A DNA stretch of 64,000 nt from NCBI GenBank assembly GCA_014529385.2, contig CM043969.1:70840176-70904175 (forward strand), given 5' to 3'. Below the pieces are notes generated by a model, which was given only the letters and a program-made list of their open reading frames with translations, had not been told where the DNA came from and did not search any database. Position numbers and translations under genes: made by a program. This document shows positions 44,050 to 56,070 of this stretch, piece after piece (positions within the stretch are counted from its first letter, which is position 1; each line of letters opens with the position of its first letter). The stretch comes from Adiantum capillus-veneris. Taxonomy: Eukaryota > Streptophyta > Polypodiopsida > Polypodiales > Pteridaceae.

Positions 44050-46674
44050 TTATGAGATGGCAAAAGACATGCAGCGGACGTAGAAGCCATAGAGGACTTC
44101 TTTGGAAGGTTGGACAATTAGGTCGTAGCATAGATCCTTGTTTCCCTTGAGAAAGGACATCCACGGTGCTCCTGCTTGCTCTGGCTCCTGAAAGGATTCT
44201 ATGCACGTGAGCAGCATTCGGTAAATTTTGTAGAGCATAGCACCTGAGAGATTGAGGAGACTTTTTAAGAATGACATGGTGCCCGTTAGGGTTTTCACCA
44301 TGTGTTCCTCTGTCGGCGTTCCCTTTTTTGGAGCTGGCAATCTCGGATAATTCATCCATGTAGCCCGTTTCTTTGTCATTGCCTCATGTGCTTGCCACAT
44401 CCTTACTCTTGGTACAGGACAAAAAGTTGGGTCCTTCTGAAGTGCCATAAGTGCTCTTGTGAACTGAATCAAGTATCTAGGATTCTTGTTCAGCCAGTTT
44501 TTTCTCCACTTCGGGTGGCCTTCATCCGAGCCTTCTGCTTGCATATCTTTATATAGTCATTCCTTGACCTGTAGTAGCAGCTCTACCTTGATCTAGGGGT
44601 ATGGAAGTGATTGTTGATTCCATTGTGCATTGATTTGGTTGGGAGTGAGTTGAGTAACATTGACAGAATGAAGGACTCTCAACTCCCAATCTATCACTGC
44701 TTTCAATTGCTCATCCATTTCTTGTGTGACCTTCTCCTTAAGTGTATCTTCTTCATCTTTTGACAGCTGGACCATTGGCACTTCATGGGCTGCTGTTAAT
44801 TGTACCTGAAAGTCATCTTCTCTACGTAGCCCTTCTACCGGCTGTGTTTCCATCTCAACAAAAGAGACTGAGGGAATATCAATGTGAGGTTGTCTGCTTC
44901 TTCCTGTGTCTCTTGTTGTCCATCTTTCAATAGTTCATTAACTCTCTTGAGCTCCAATGTCTCCTTGAGTAACTCTTCTTTTCTCTATACCCGCATTAAT
45001 GCGATGTCTCTGCGTTGTGACTGCTCTAGCTTAATCTCTAGCTCGAGATCTTTATTATTTTTCTCCAATGATTTATACACTTCATCTGTACCTTTGACCG
45101 AGGAAACTGCGGGATTTTCTCGTATCTGTTGTAAGAAGGTTGCCTGATTGTTGATCCTCTGCTCTAAATATTGCAATGAAGCGTTGGCCACGTCTAGCTG
45201 TACTTGGATCTTTTGAACTGACAGAGTTGTAGTTAAGAGTTTGTTGGTAACCTCTGTCAGTTGTTTGTCTTTGGTTTTGCAGGTGTCTGACAACTTTGTG
45301 AGAAGCTCACCTAGTTCCTCCATTTCTTTGTGCTGATTTTCTCTGGCTAGCTGGGTTGTTCAGCTTCAGCTTTCAACTCTCGTATTTGTTTTTGCAGGTC
45401 CTCTAGCTCTTCTTGAAGAGCGTCTATCACCATTTCTAACTCTCTAGCCTTAGCACTGCGGCTAAGTGCTGCTGATCGCATTTTTTGTGTCATTTCCTAC
45501 ATTTGCTTTGCATATTCATTTACCTGGAGAATGACTTCATCATTTTTTTGCCAATATTCAGTTTCTGTGAGCTGCCTAGACGTTTCAACAGTCTCTTGTG
45601 CTCCCTTTGGTGGGGTTGTGGTGGCTGTTTGTGGTAGCGGCCGGGTTTGTTCCTCCCCTTGAGGCTGTTCTTTTGCCTCTACTACTTTTTCTTTTTGAGG
45701 CTGCGTGGATGCCTCGGCCGTTTCCTACTGGGTGGTGGTAGACGGTGTGGCTTCTATTTCTTGTGTTTTTGGTTGCTCAAAACTTGTTGCCTCCTTTGGT
45801 TCAGGACTTGTTTTCTTTCTAGTTCTGGATCTTTTGCTTTGCCTTGCTCAGAAGTAGTTGTTGCCTGTTGTTCATATTTTGTTGCCTCTTACGGTTCAGG
45901 CTCCTTTTTGTTGGTGTGCTCTCCCTCTGTGGGTCTATCTGTCAGTGATGGTGGAGGGCTTGGCATGGGGTGGTTGTGTTGTTCCGCAGCATGTGACGAT
46001 GGTCTAGGAGACATCTCACTTTGTTCGTGCTGGGTCTCACTTTGTTGTGTCGCTTCGGCTTGTTTTTCTTGCTCGGATGCATCTTGCTAGCTTTTATCTC
46101 AGCTTCTTGAGCTTCTTTTAGCTTTAATGCCTCTGCTTCTGCGTACATTCTTTCCAAAAAATCCTTTGGGTCTTCTACTTCTTTCCGTGCTAGGTTCTTT
46201 GTTCTCGCCCCCTTTTACTCTTTTGGTACTTACGTTTTAGGGTCCTTACCTGCAGTTTGGTGGCTTATTTCATAAGTTTCTTTTTCCCTTTCATACCTCG
46301 CCTTTTTTTGTTGAGGCTCCTCTTGATGTGCGGCCACTACATTTCTTTCCATATCCCGTAAATGTAGTCGCAACTACATGATTGGGTGTTGTGTACCTTG
46401 GAGGTCTCTTTGCTAGAAAATGGAAGTGTTGATGATATAGCCTTGCTGGTTCTTCCACCTGTTTTTAGATGAGATCATCAAATGTCACCGTAGTAGTCTC
46501 TTTGGTGAAGGAACCTGTTGTCTTTTTGTCTCTAGCTCTCATGGTCATCCCTTTTGTCGGCAACTTGAGACCTTCAACCATTATTTCTTTCGTAATTACC
46601 ACTTCTACCTCGTGTCCTTGCTGGTCAATAATCTGGGATGTTTCATCTTCTTTTGATTGTGAACAAAAGCTCAT
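44050..46674 (-). pseudogene. Long coiled-coil ORF of unknown function inside element 3
   Basis: Successive minus-strand frames, broken by a few stops and at least two shifts, give one long protein. It has an N-terminal segment (GLKLPTKGMTMRARDKK), a Glu/Lys/Ala helix (EALKLKEAQEAEIKASK), a Pro/Gln/Lys-rich linker and a classical coiled coil (LTEVTNKLLTTTLSVQKIQV, SLEKNNKDLELEIKLEQSQ). A C-terminal globular-looking part (PRYLIQFTRALMALQKDPTF, GAMLYKIYRMLLTCIESFQE) ends at 44050. It lies in sense between the pol remnant and the 3' LTR, where Tat/Athila-type elements can carry an extra ORF. I recognise no domain. Confidence 0.5.
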
Positions 46675-47171
46675 AGGCTTTCTGAAAATCTACACCACAT
46701 GGCTCTTGTTCGTAGAATTCGCTGAGTCTAAACCTTCTGTTAGCTTCCTTTCATAGACCTCTTTTGGCAGAAGCTGTAGTTCTACTTGATGTCCTTCTTC
46801 ACATTTAAATCTACCTGTGAAAACAGTTGTGTTGTTCTCCTCCAGCTATTGTTTTAACAGATAGGTTGCTTTGGCTGTCTTTACTGAACTAGGATCCAAT
46901 TGGTATGGTGGTAGCTCCTCCAACTTATCTTTTTGAGTGACCCTCTTTTGGCCTTCTCCGTAGCTTGCATTGCTCCTGTTAAGTGCATAGAGTACCAAAG
47001 TTAGAAAATTTTGGCAGATTTCTCTCTGAAATGTTCTTCGGTCTGAATTGCCAACAATTTGCTAACAAATTGAGTCCAATTTGCTTCAAATTAATTTTTG
47101 AACTTGCATAGACGCATAAAAATATGTAAAGATTAAAATCATAAAATCCAAGCAAAATTTTGCAACAAAAG

Positions 47172-47770
47172 CAAATAATCACGATTATCTACAGCTAATA
47201 AATTGTGTCAACTTTTTGCAATTTTGGCATCATGGACTTGAAGTATATATCAAATAGATACTTTGAGTGAAATATGAGCTCATTTGAGTGCACAAGGTGA
47301 AAATGGTGCTAGATTTAGGCTTTCAGTCTTTGAAACTATAGATATAAAGGAATTTTGAAATTTTGAGCTCCAAATTTGTTCAAAATTGGCTAGTGGGCTT
47401 AGGACACCATGTGCTTTGGTCTCATAAAGGCACACTTGCATTTTCTTCCCATCTTGACCAAAAAGTAAATAATCGCGATTATTAACTTTCTCATCAAAAT
47501 GAGCATTTTTTGGTGCAACTTGGTTCTAGGCATGATGTAGACCCCGTGTATGTGATATGAGGTGATTTGGATCAGACAATGTGATTGATAACTCAGAAAT
47601 TGGTTTGAAAGGACTTTTTTGCATTTCTTAACAATTTTCCAAGTTATCATTGATCAATTTGGCTCATACTTGAAATGTGGCATGCAATAGGTGTCTACAA
47701 GTGATAGGTGAGGTGATGATACCATTTTCAAGACAAAATATTGCAAAAGAAAATAATTGCAATTATTTAC
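47172..47770. repeat. Palindrome-centred tandem array, left (about 290-bp units)
   Basis: Three units are spaced about 293 and 286 bp apart, each centred on a variant of AAATAATCGCGATTATTT (about 47173, 47466 and 47751). The flanks share TTTTTGCAA-type and TTTGTTCAAA-type blocks with the right array. Confidence 0.7.
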
Positions 47771-47820
47771 AACAGTCAACTTTTTCTTGTAAAACTTGAA
47801 AATTTTGACCTAAACATATT

Positions 47821-48694
47821 CTATACACCTAGTACAAGTCCTAAATTGAATTTGGTAAATTTTTTTGCTGTCGGCATAACTCCGTGATTTGTAGACTTTG
47901 GAATCACAGATTTTTTGTGACTACTTAGCCTATGGAGTTGGTTAGTCACATTCGAGGCTATGGACTTGTCCGCTACATAGTCTTGAAGCAACTCATCCAG
48001 TTTTGGCCCATTTGGAGTCAATTTGACTTCGTATGTCAATTTTGACACATTGTAGCCTTCAAACGGTTTTCTGTTTTCCAAGGGCTTGCCTTGATTGATT
48101 TTATGAAGAGAACCATATACATTGTGTATAGACCCAGTCTAGAAGCTATCTGTGGAGTTAGAATCCAATTCTGGCATCTGCCAACAACCTAGATTTTCTA
48201 CATGGGACCCTCCTCAACCCAACCAAATGGATAATTGGTGATATAGGAGTGCTCTACCATCTAGGGACATGCTATAGTTCAAGTATCGTCTGATTTGGTT
48301 GAGCTGGTAGGCCGCTATGGTCAATTTTTGGTCGCAAGTCTTCGTGCACTACTCGGATTCTAGGATTTTTTCCAGGAGTTTAGACTAGCTACCGGCCGTA
48401 CAAAATGGATTCTTGATAAGTATAGAACTTACCCCTCATGTCTTGTGTGAGGCGACACTGAAAACAGACAACTGTGGACTCCAGAAAATGCGCGCGAAGA
48501 AGGTTAAAAATCTCTCTCTCCAAAGGTGACAAGTGGAAATGAGGTGATTTTAGCCTACCTTGGGTATCTATACTTGGATTTCCATAACCTATTCCCCAAT
48601 TTCCGCGGTTAGTCCTACTAGGCCGTAAATCAATGTTAGAGTCAAAAATTTCCCCAATTCGATTCTTGTAGCTCATTCTGCAAGAATTCTGCAA
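47821..48694 (-). other. Two short open frames without recognisable homology
   Basis: Frames at 47821-48081 (GYNVSKLTYEVKLTPNGPKL) and 48389-48694 (NPSIDTQGRLKSPHFHLSPL) are protein-like in composition but short and without motifs. They may be remains of element 3 sequence. 48700-49180 is AT-rich with nothing seen. Confidence 0.25.
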
Positions 48695-49186
48695 AAGTAG
48701 GTATGGTTGCCTAATTTAGGCTTCCCGCTTCCATCTATCGATTTGATTGAAATTTTTGTGTCTGTTGCCTTGTTCTTTTGATGATTAGTGTATCTTCATT
48801 TTTTCCATCTGAGCTCATTCGCTATTTATTATTAATTTTTGACCTGTTTATGGAAAACTCAAAGAAAATAACAAATTTTGCTAAAAAAAACAAAGTGAAG
48901 ATCTAGTAATTAAGAAAATCCATTAAAAAATACAACTTTATTGTTTTTTGTTGGATTTCTCTATTTTTAAGTCCCAATATCAAGAAGAATGATCAAAATT
49001 AACAAAAAAAGGACTCTTTTTAAAATTATTTTTTGATAATAGATACACTATTCACACTCATCGGGAAGATAATATCAGTAATTTCCTTGTGAGTGATTTA
49101 TAAGGGTGTTATTAAGTAATTTTGTAAAAAATCACACGTTAACATCAAACTTTTTTCTTCCCTCTTCAAACATTGCCCTTAATTAC

Positions 49187-50259
49187 TTAGTTACCTTTCA
49201 CCCCTCCTAGATGGCGTACTCCGGGACGACTGTGTGCATAGGTTGAACAAGCATGTCTATGCATAGCCTTGGTTGGCTCTACCATGCTTTGATGATCAAT
49301 GAAATTCAAACCATTATGTTGTGCAAGAGTTGGGTCTTTAGTAATAAACTCAAAGGTTTTTGATGTCAAGGTTTTTTGATGTTGTCTTCCAAAGAGAAAC
49401 TCCTGTAGCTTGTGTGCTCTTTGCTTTATTGTCCCCTCAGGATGATTTGGCATTTTGATTTCCTGAGCTGCTGTTATCAATAATGACTGTTGTCGAGCTT
49501 TTACCCACCATTGATATCTTGGTTTGCTTTGAGCAGAATGATGTGGTGGAGTCTCTTGAGACTTAACTCTCCATTGCTTGATCGGTTTTACAGATTGCGA
49601 AGAAGTCAAATTCTCCTTCTTCTACCAAATCCATTTTGTGTTAGGATTTTTGTTCAAAGATGCTCTTCCTTGTGTTTTGAACCTTGGAACCGTCTTTGGT
49701 ACTGTTGGTGATGTGCTTTTGGTACCCAAATCTGCTTGACTCCTTGCATGCTACTTGTAGCATTTGCTTGTCAATAGGATGGAGAAGATTATTTGCTTCG
49801 TGGTTTTCTCTGCTGGTAACCTCCTTTCCATTCCTCCTTGCTTGGTACAATTGGAACCATGAGTTGTCCGCCTTTAGGTGATAGCTTGAGCTGATTGGTA
49901 TCCCAATCTGGTATTGCCTTCTAAGTCCGCATCCATGGGATTCCTAGAATCATAGTCTCATTCATGTGTTCATCTGGTAAGCATACAAATTGATGAGGAC
50001 ATGAACATCCATGTACTATCACATTCAAGTTGACCACTCCCAATGTTGGTGTTGGGTTCTTGTTGCATCCCTTGATTGTCGCTATTCCGACTGTCAAAGA
50101 CTGACTTGTTGATTTCTTGTATGTGGAATAACTAACTGCATTTACTCGAGCTCTTGTATCGACTAATGTATTTGTGTTGTGATTGTTTACCTGTACTTTG
50201 ATGCAAAGGCCCATTCCATCCAGCCATTCATCATCTGTTGACACTGCATCTTTCTGCAT
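49187..50259 (-). pseudogene. Retropepsin-like ORF downstream of the integrase
   Basis: The segment reads CIKVQVNNHNTNTLVDTRAR, in which VDTRARVNAVS stands where active retropepsins have DTGA (Gly to Arg, an AGA codon). It then has the second conserved block ETMILGIPWMRT and, after a stop, IPDWDTNQLKLSPKGG. After more stops a Gln/His/Lys-rich C-terminal part runs to 49187. It begins about 80 bp after the integrase ends on the same strand, the reverse of the usual PR-to-IN order. It could be an extra aspartic-protease ORF of the element or the front of another truncated element. Confidence 0.6.
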
Positions 50260-50339
50260 TTCCCATTGTTAGTCATCTATTTCCAGAGTGTTGATGGGAA
50301 TAGGTATTTGTTGATTTAGCATCCTTCCTTTTGAGTACT

Positions 50340-51310
50340 TAAAGCCAAGCTTCCTCTTGCGCTTCATCAATAACCTGCTGTCGTTTCATCTTTCTTTGCT
50401 TAGCTGCAAGCATCCTTTCTAGCAATTCATTGGTTAGTGGTAGATTGTACTTCTTTAAACGACATCCACTAATCCAATTAGCCATTGTTTCACCATCTAG
50501 GGCGGACAACTTAACTGATCCACTTAGAGATACATCTTCAATGACAAACGGTCTGCTTTCCTTTTTATTAAACTTGGGAATGTGTTGCTTAGACTAAGAC
50601 TAAGTCCCTTTTTTTGAAGATTTTTGTAATTAGATCGGAATCAATTTTTTTCCCCACTTTTGTGCATAGATGTGAGCTACAACAGTTAGCCTTTGCTCGT
50701 CTAGATTTTCCAAATCTTCAAGTCTTTTTGACAATTCATGTCCAGTCCACTCAAGATCCTTAGCTACCTTTAGTGTCGGCAATAAAAATTCTATTGGCAG
50801 TATGGCATCAAGATCATAAACAAGGTTAAAGGGTGTAGCATTTAAAACTGTTTTGAATGAAACACGATAAGCCCATAGAGTAGCATGGAGACTCATCTCC
50901 CATTCTGTCCTTCCTCAACTAACCACTTTTGTCAATAACGAGCTAAGAATTTTATTTGTATGCTCAGCTTGTCCATTTGCTTGTGGGTGATAGGGAGCCC
51001 ATTTGTTATGGATAACCATAAATTTGTTAAGCAGAAACTTAATTACCTCATTGAGGAAATGAGTTCTCCTATCACTGACAATTTCTATTGGCAGTCCATA
51101 TCTTGTGAACACATACTCATATAAGAGTGCGGTAGTGGTTTTGGCATCATTCTTTTGAGTTGCTTTAGCTTCGGCCCACTTGGCCAAATAGTCCGTAGCT
51201 ACAACGATGTATTGAGCATGGGTTCTATAAGTAGGTAGTTGTATTGGCCCAACAAAATCTATACCCCATTTTGCAAAAGCTCTAGCCCCCAACATAGCTC
51301 GTGATCTCAA
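50340..51310 (-). pseudogene. Element 3 integrase
   Basis: The core carries AKWGIDFVGPIQ, TDYLAKWAEA (first Asp), IVSDRRTHFLNEV (second Asp) and HPQANGQAEHTNK (Glu), so the DDE triad is complete. After a stop near 50900 the frame resumes as WAYRVSFKTVLNATPFNLVY and DLENLDEQRLTVVA. A C-terminal part then reads RPFVIEDVSLSGSVKLSALD and WISGCRLKKYN. The C-terminal style without chromodomain fits the Tat/Athila side of plant gypsy elements. Confidence 0.85.
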
Positions 51311-51319
51311 CTTTTAGCT

Positions 51320-52670
51320 CAAAGTTTTTTAGAATTTTTGGAGTTAAGAACGCGGAGCTATGATTTTTGTAGTGGACCCGAGTTTTCTCATGTAATGGTG
51401 ACACAGACCATCCCTAGTTTTCTTCCCTCTAGAATGGCTATGGTTCTACAAGTCTTTAAGCATGATTACAAGAGACAAGGCTCTTTTAATGAGGTCTTGG
51501 CAAGTCTAGAGTGATTCTATCACCATTTTTGGAGGATCCATCCTCATCAACAAATATCCACCTTCGACAACCTCTCTTATAATTTTCTTACCATTCTCTT
51601 CTCTCCCTAATAAGCTTATGTTTAGCCAGAAACACAATGTAAAACCTGTGAGACACACTCTAAAATAGAGCTCCCGCAATGTCAATACAAGCCTCGCATG
51701 CTCTAGTATCACACTGCAATCTGTGAGCTAATCACCAAGCCCACAGTGTGCGGTATCGATGCATACACACGCACAAATCTCCCACCTGCAGAGAACACCA
51801 CACGCAAATGCTGAGTGCAACCCGCAATCTCTACCTAGATCGCATAAATGATGCGCATAAAACTCCTGGGAAAATTTTGCCAGAGTTTCGTCAGTAAAAC
51901 GGCTACAAAACCAGTAACCAAACTGACTGCACGCTCAAAACCATGAGCAACCAAAGCGCATCGAACCGCACTCCAAATGCATGCACCAATCTCCACACTT
52001 TGCATACATCATTGCAAACACCTGCAAATCTAGTACACAAATATCTGCTCTACTTGTGACTGCCAAAAAACATGCTCGAGGCATACATTGTCGAGCTCAA
52101 AATGCAACCACATTAGTCTCCCTGAGCATCAAACCACATAAGGCATACATCGTATCCTCCCACCTGTGAGGAAACTTGCAACAAATATCACTCTCACATC
52201 TGAGAGCAAACCAAGTGTGGAATCCTCGACACACAATAAACAATTGCTGCTGCAAAAAATTCAGCGTTCAAAATTTTTAAATCTGATATGACGAGCGCGT
52301 CCAGAGTGTGCCAAAACCCCAAGGTAGACTCCTGGATCACATGTATCCGAGTCCGGGTGTGAAAGCTATGCCAAAAAACCTCCATTTCGACCCAAAAACG
52401 CAGCATAAACTGCCAAAAGAGGGCTGAAAAATGCAGCTCCTCAACCGTAGCTCGAATGAAGTTTTTGATGGCTTGAATGGCTTCGAAAGGGGGGTAAAAC
52501 GTTAGGACACCTGGTGGAAACACTCTCGGAAAGCTGAATTTTCCGATGCCGAAGTCGAAACCCTGTTTGCACTCTTGAAAGTGCGCTCTCGCGCGGACGC
52601 GATTTCGGGAATGAAACTGGCTCTCTGCTGTCGTCGTGACTGTGCACACACGCGCTCCCTCCGCACCTAC
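51320..52670. other. Non-coding interior of a 197-bp-LTR element fragment
   Basis: No supportable gene. It lies on the minus strand downstream of the PBS at 52671-52682 and reaches the integrase region. GC-richer than its surroundings near 52500-52680. No second LTR was found. Confidence 0.45.
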
Positions 52671-52684
52671 GCTCTGATACCAAT

Positions 52685-52881
52685 TGAAGGGGATCGGGGA
52701 GCACCACAGACGGAGAGTGAGAGAGAGAAAGAGAAGGAGACACACAACGCAGATATGGGTGGGGAGACTATGAAGTGGCAGCTCCCCCTATACAGTATAC
52801 TCACTATAAGTATAGGGTAACAGTGGGCGGGCGCCCATGACCTGGGCGACCGGTCAAGGCACATAGGCCTTAACCCCAACA
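52685..52881 (-). repeat. 197-bp LTR with adjacent Met-type primer site (52671-52682)
   Basis: On the minus strand TGTTGGGGTTAAGG...GATCCCCTTCA has TG...CA ends and is followed after one base by TTGGTATCAGAGC, a perfect iMet-type PBS. The LTR start sits inside the gag frame of element 3, so it is a separate, younger insertion of which only the 5' part is visible. Confidence 0.75.
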
Positions 52882-53135
52882 TATATTTGAGCTACTATGT
52901 TGTGTTTGATCCCCGTTTTGGAACAAGCGACTACAAATCCTTGAGCTAACGTATTTAAGTCCGTGATTGACCTTGGTGGAATGTTTTGGAACCATGTCAA
53001 TTCTTTTCCTTCTAATGTCATTCCAAACCCCGCGAATTGAGTATGGAAATCAAATATGCATTCTGCTCTTAGCACTTGTTTAAAGCTTGCTAAGTGGTCA
53101 TATGGATCTCCAAATCCACTGTTATTTTTACCCAT
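52858..53135 (-). pseudogene. Element 3 gag core fragment
   Basis: It reads GFGDPYDHLASFKQVLRAEC, DFHTQFAGFGMTLEGKELTW and SKTGIKHNIVAQIY, a good match to the plant retrotransposon gag core (DPxxHLxxF, W, GL). Coding ends where the 197-bp LTR begins. Confidence 0.8.
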
Positions 53136-54002
53136 TTTTGAAAATCAGCTGGTTTGACATGTCTATTTGGTTTAACTCCCAGTCTCCTAGCAATTGGTCC
53201 TGTTCCGAGTCCTTCAAACCAATCTGTTGGAAATAGTGACTCATGTAGCCCTGGACCGGCCTTAGTGTCATCCGGTTTTCTTCGTGATGAGGCGGTGTTC
53301 TTCTCTTGGAATAGTTTCTGGTTCTTGGCCTAATATCCAATCCCTTATGGAGTACCCTTGGTATTTGGTTTTCTCTAACTCCTCAGGAGTCATCATAACA
53401 AAGTTATTGTTATAACAATCCCTAAATAGGTAGATCGATAGATCTGCTGATCCCTTATCTTTGATCTTGAAGATATAGATGATCTTCATGGATATTAGTT
53501 ATCCTGATTTGGCATTCAAAGTCCACAAAAGATCTTTAATGTTTATATCCTCCCAACAATAGACTCCGACACTCGGATTATCCGTACTAAGCCATTTCAA
53601 AGGCTTCAAGTCAACTTGATGGTATCCCTAGAATTCTAAAGTTGGTGGTCCTTCTTTTGCTGCCATATCTGGAATTATGATATTTACCTCTAATCCCCAT
53701 TTGTCTATCACGTCAAGGTTTTTGAATTCTAAATACTGAGTTCTGTTTCTATCCACGTATATTTTTCCTTGTTTGTTTGCCCTGATTTCCTTTTCAAACT
53801 CAATACCATGGTCATCAATGCGAATAGCATACTTTTTGTTAGGATCCAGGTAAACCTGAGCTCCACGGCGATTAGTCTTATAAAAAGAGAGTATATGCTT
53901 ATAGCGCATTGTCGTTCCCATATTTGAGTGAGTCAAATAGGAAGACATTTCAGATGTTGAATCCAAAAAAGTGTCTGATACTTCTTCAAGGATAGTGTGC
54001 AA
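53128..54002 (-). pseudogene. Unknown ORF upstream of gag in element 3
   Basis: Frames read KKYAIRIDDHGIEFEKEIRA, KIYVDRNRTQYLEFKNLDVI and GLEVNIIIPDMAAKEGPPTL. After a TAG they continue in phase as GYHQVDLKPLKWLSTDNPSV, and after further changes MTPEELEKTKYQGYSIRDWI. It is clearly protein-like over about 280 codons. No family recognised. It may be a gag N-terminal region, an extra 5' ORF, or a captured sequence. Confidence 0.5.
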
Positions 54003-54511
54003 GGGATTGGCCTTGATTCACACTTTCTTCGGTGGATACTCTACTGGAGATTTCTCCAAATCTGCCTTGCTTTTCCAATATATGACTAGATCTAAGGTTC
54101 ATAAAGACTTGTGAAGCCCTGGATAGAGTACTTACCGTCGAATTGACTTAATGTCAATTTCTTCCACTTTACTTGATTGCAACTTCTGTCAAGCTGTCAA
54201 TTTCTCCTCTACAACCTGATTCCTGTGTCAATTTTGATCAAGTTAGCTATTATTTCACAAAGACGGTATAATTCTTGCTAGCTATTGTGATTGTTCTATG
54301 TGTATCACTTCAAATCAAGCTAAGTGAGTCATCAATTGAAACTTTCAGATATCATTGTGCAAAAAGCCAAATGACTAATCTATCTGGAACTTGAGTAAAC
54401 ATGTCCCAATTTGGATCCGATTGAACCCAAAATTGTACGGTGGCCTTGTATTATGTTGGTTTAAGAGTGTACAAGCTCAAAAGTCAAAATTGATGTCTTT
54501 GTGTAGCAATA

Positions 54512-55397
54512 GTAAATAATCGTGATTATTTAATTTTGTCAAATTTTTACACTTTTTGGTTTGTTTTGCCAAGTATACAACCTGTTAAGGTACCTCGACA
54601 AGTTTCACTAAGTTTGGATAAAATTTGTTCAAGTTTATCAACTGTTTCGTGTCCGCAGACTGACTTTTCAAGAATCTGGCTTAAGTCTCACTTTTGTGAT
54701 CCAAATTTCACCAAAACTGATTTGTGTGGTCTACTTGATATGCTTGACCTTGTGGCCTACTCAAATGTGCAAGATTATCAATTTTAATAGCAGATGTAAA
54801 TAATCGCGATCATCTACTCTAGCTACTTTTTGCAAGTTTTTTGCCCCAATCTTTACGCATACCTATTATGTTTCTCAACTTAAGATCCCTAGCCAAGTTT
54901 CATCAAATTTGGACAATTTTTGTTCAAATGGTCATCAGCTTTGTGTCCGCAGACTGACTTTGTAAATTTGGCTATAATTTTCAATCCAATGATCCAAATC
55001 TTACCAAGTTTGGTTTGTGGACTTATTACAACATGGTAAAACTAGTGGTATGCTGACTTGGTCAAAAAAGTTGAAAAATGGGGCAGATGTAAATAATCAC
55101 GATTATTTACAAACTGACAAATTTTTGCATCTTTTTGGTCAACTGAGCATGTACACATGTCTATTACATCAATATAAGCCTATGAATCAAGTTTCATTGA
55201 GCTTGAGCAAAAAAAATTCCAATTTACACTCAAGTTCTCGAAAGTCAGTACATACTTTAGTTTTTACCCAATTTTTGGTCAGTTTGGTGATCCAAATCCT
55301 ATGTGCCTTTACAAATTTTTTTTGTATACATGCATAGAGTCTCTGGTACCAGGCTTGGTCAATTTTGAGCTGAAAGTAAATAATCACGATTATTTAC
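54512..55397. repeat. Palindrome-centred tandem array, right (about 288-bp units)
   Basis: Four units have palindromic cores at 54512, 54796, 55089 and 55376 (spacing 284, 293 and 287), each a variant of AAATAATCGCGATTATTT. The first two also share TGTCCGCAGACTGACTTT, and units share a CAAGTTTCA(T/C) block. A decayed fifth core is near 55511. The array lies between the PBS and the first ORF of element 3. Confidence 0.78.
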
Positions 55398-56070
55398 TTT
55401 AAACCTAAAATGAATATTTTTTTGAACTTTTTCACTAGACAATCTGCTCATGAGCTATTTTAAGCTTAGTATCAAGTCAAAACTTAATTTGGCCTAAAAT
55501 GTCAAGGAAAAGTAGATAATTTAAGTTTTTGCAAACTCTTGAAATTTTTATCTCAATGTGTCCTTGAGCTTACCCACTGGTTCATACAACTTTTAAAGCA
55601 TACTCTCCAATCAAATTGAGTGGTTGGCAGTCTTTTGGTGCTATTTCTATCCATAGACCTGAAATTCTGTAACTTCACATAACAACTCACAATTGATTCT
55701 TTCGGAGAGAGCAATGTTCTGAAACCCACCTCGGATTCTACTTACCCTACTCCTAGGTTCTACTGCAATGGGGTTATGGATCGTGTCCACAAACACTTGT
55801 TTTCTTGTTTATTATGGTTTCTTGAATATTGATCTTAAGACTTGTCTCATCTACCAATCATTCTTAAAATCCTAATCTAATTCTACAATCTTAAAATCCT
55901 AAAGGTACTCAGCAAGTACGATCACTTCCAAGCTACCTCTACACAACAAAAGACGACAATCTTAAGCTATGCGGTTTTTAAATGAAAGGTTTTACTCTAG
56001 GAGATCTTAGAGGAAGTACTTAAAGGATAACTTCACAAGATGCTCGTGTTTTTTCTTAGTTTAGGTCTCT

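Noticed and set aside
45647..46090. 147-codon Cys/Leu/Phe-rich plus-strand ORF
   Set aside because: It is the complement of the Lys/Gln/Pro-rich linker of the coiled-coil ORF on minus. No motif of its own.
52194..52745. 183-codon minus-strand ORF near the 197-bp LTR
   Set aside because: It spans the PBS and part of the LTR and has no recognisable domain. Probably chance.
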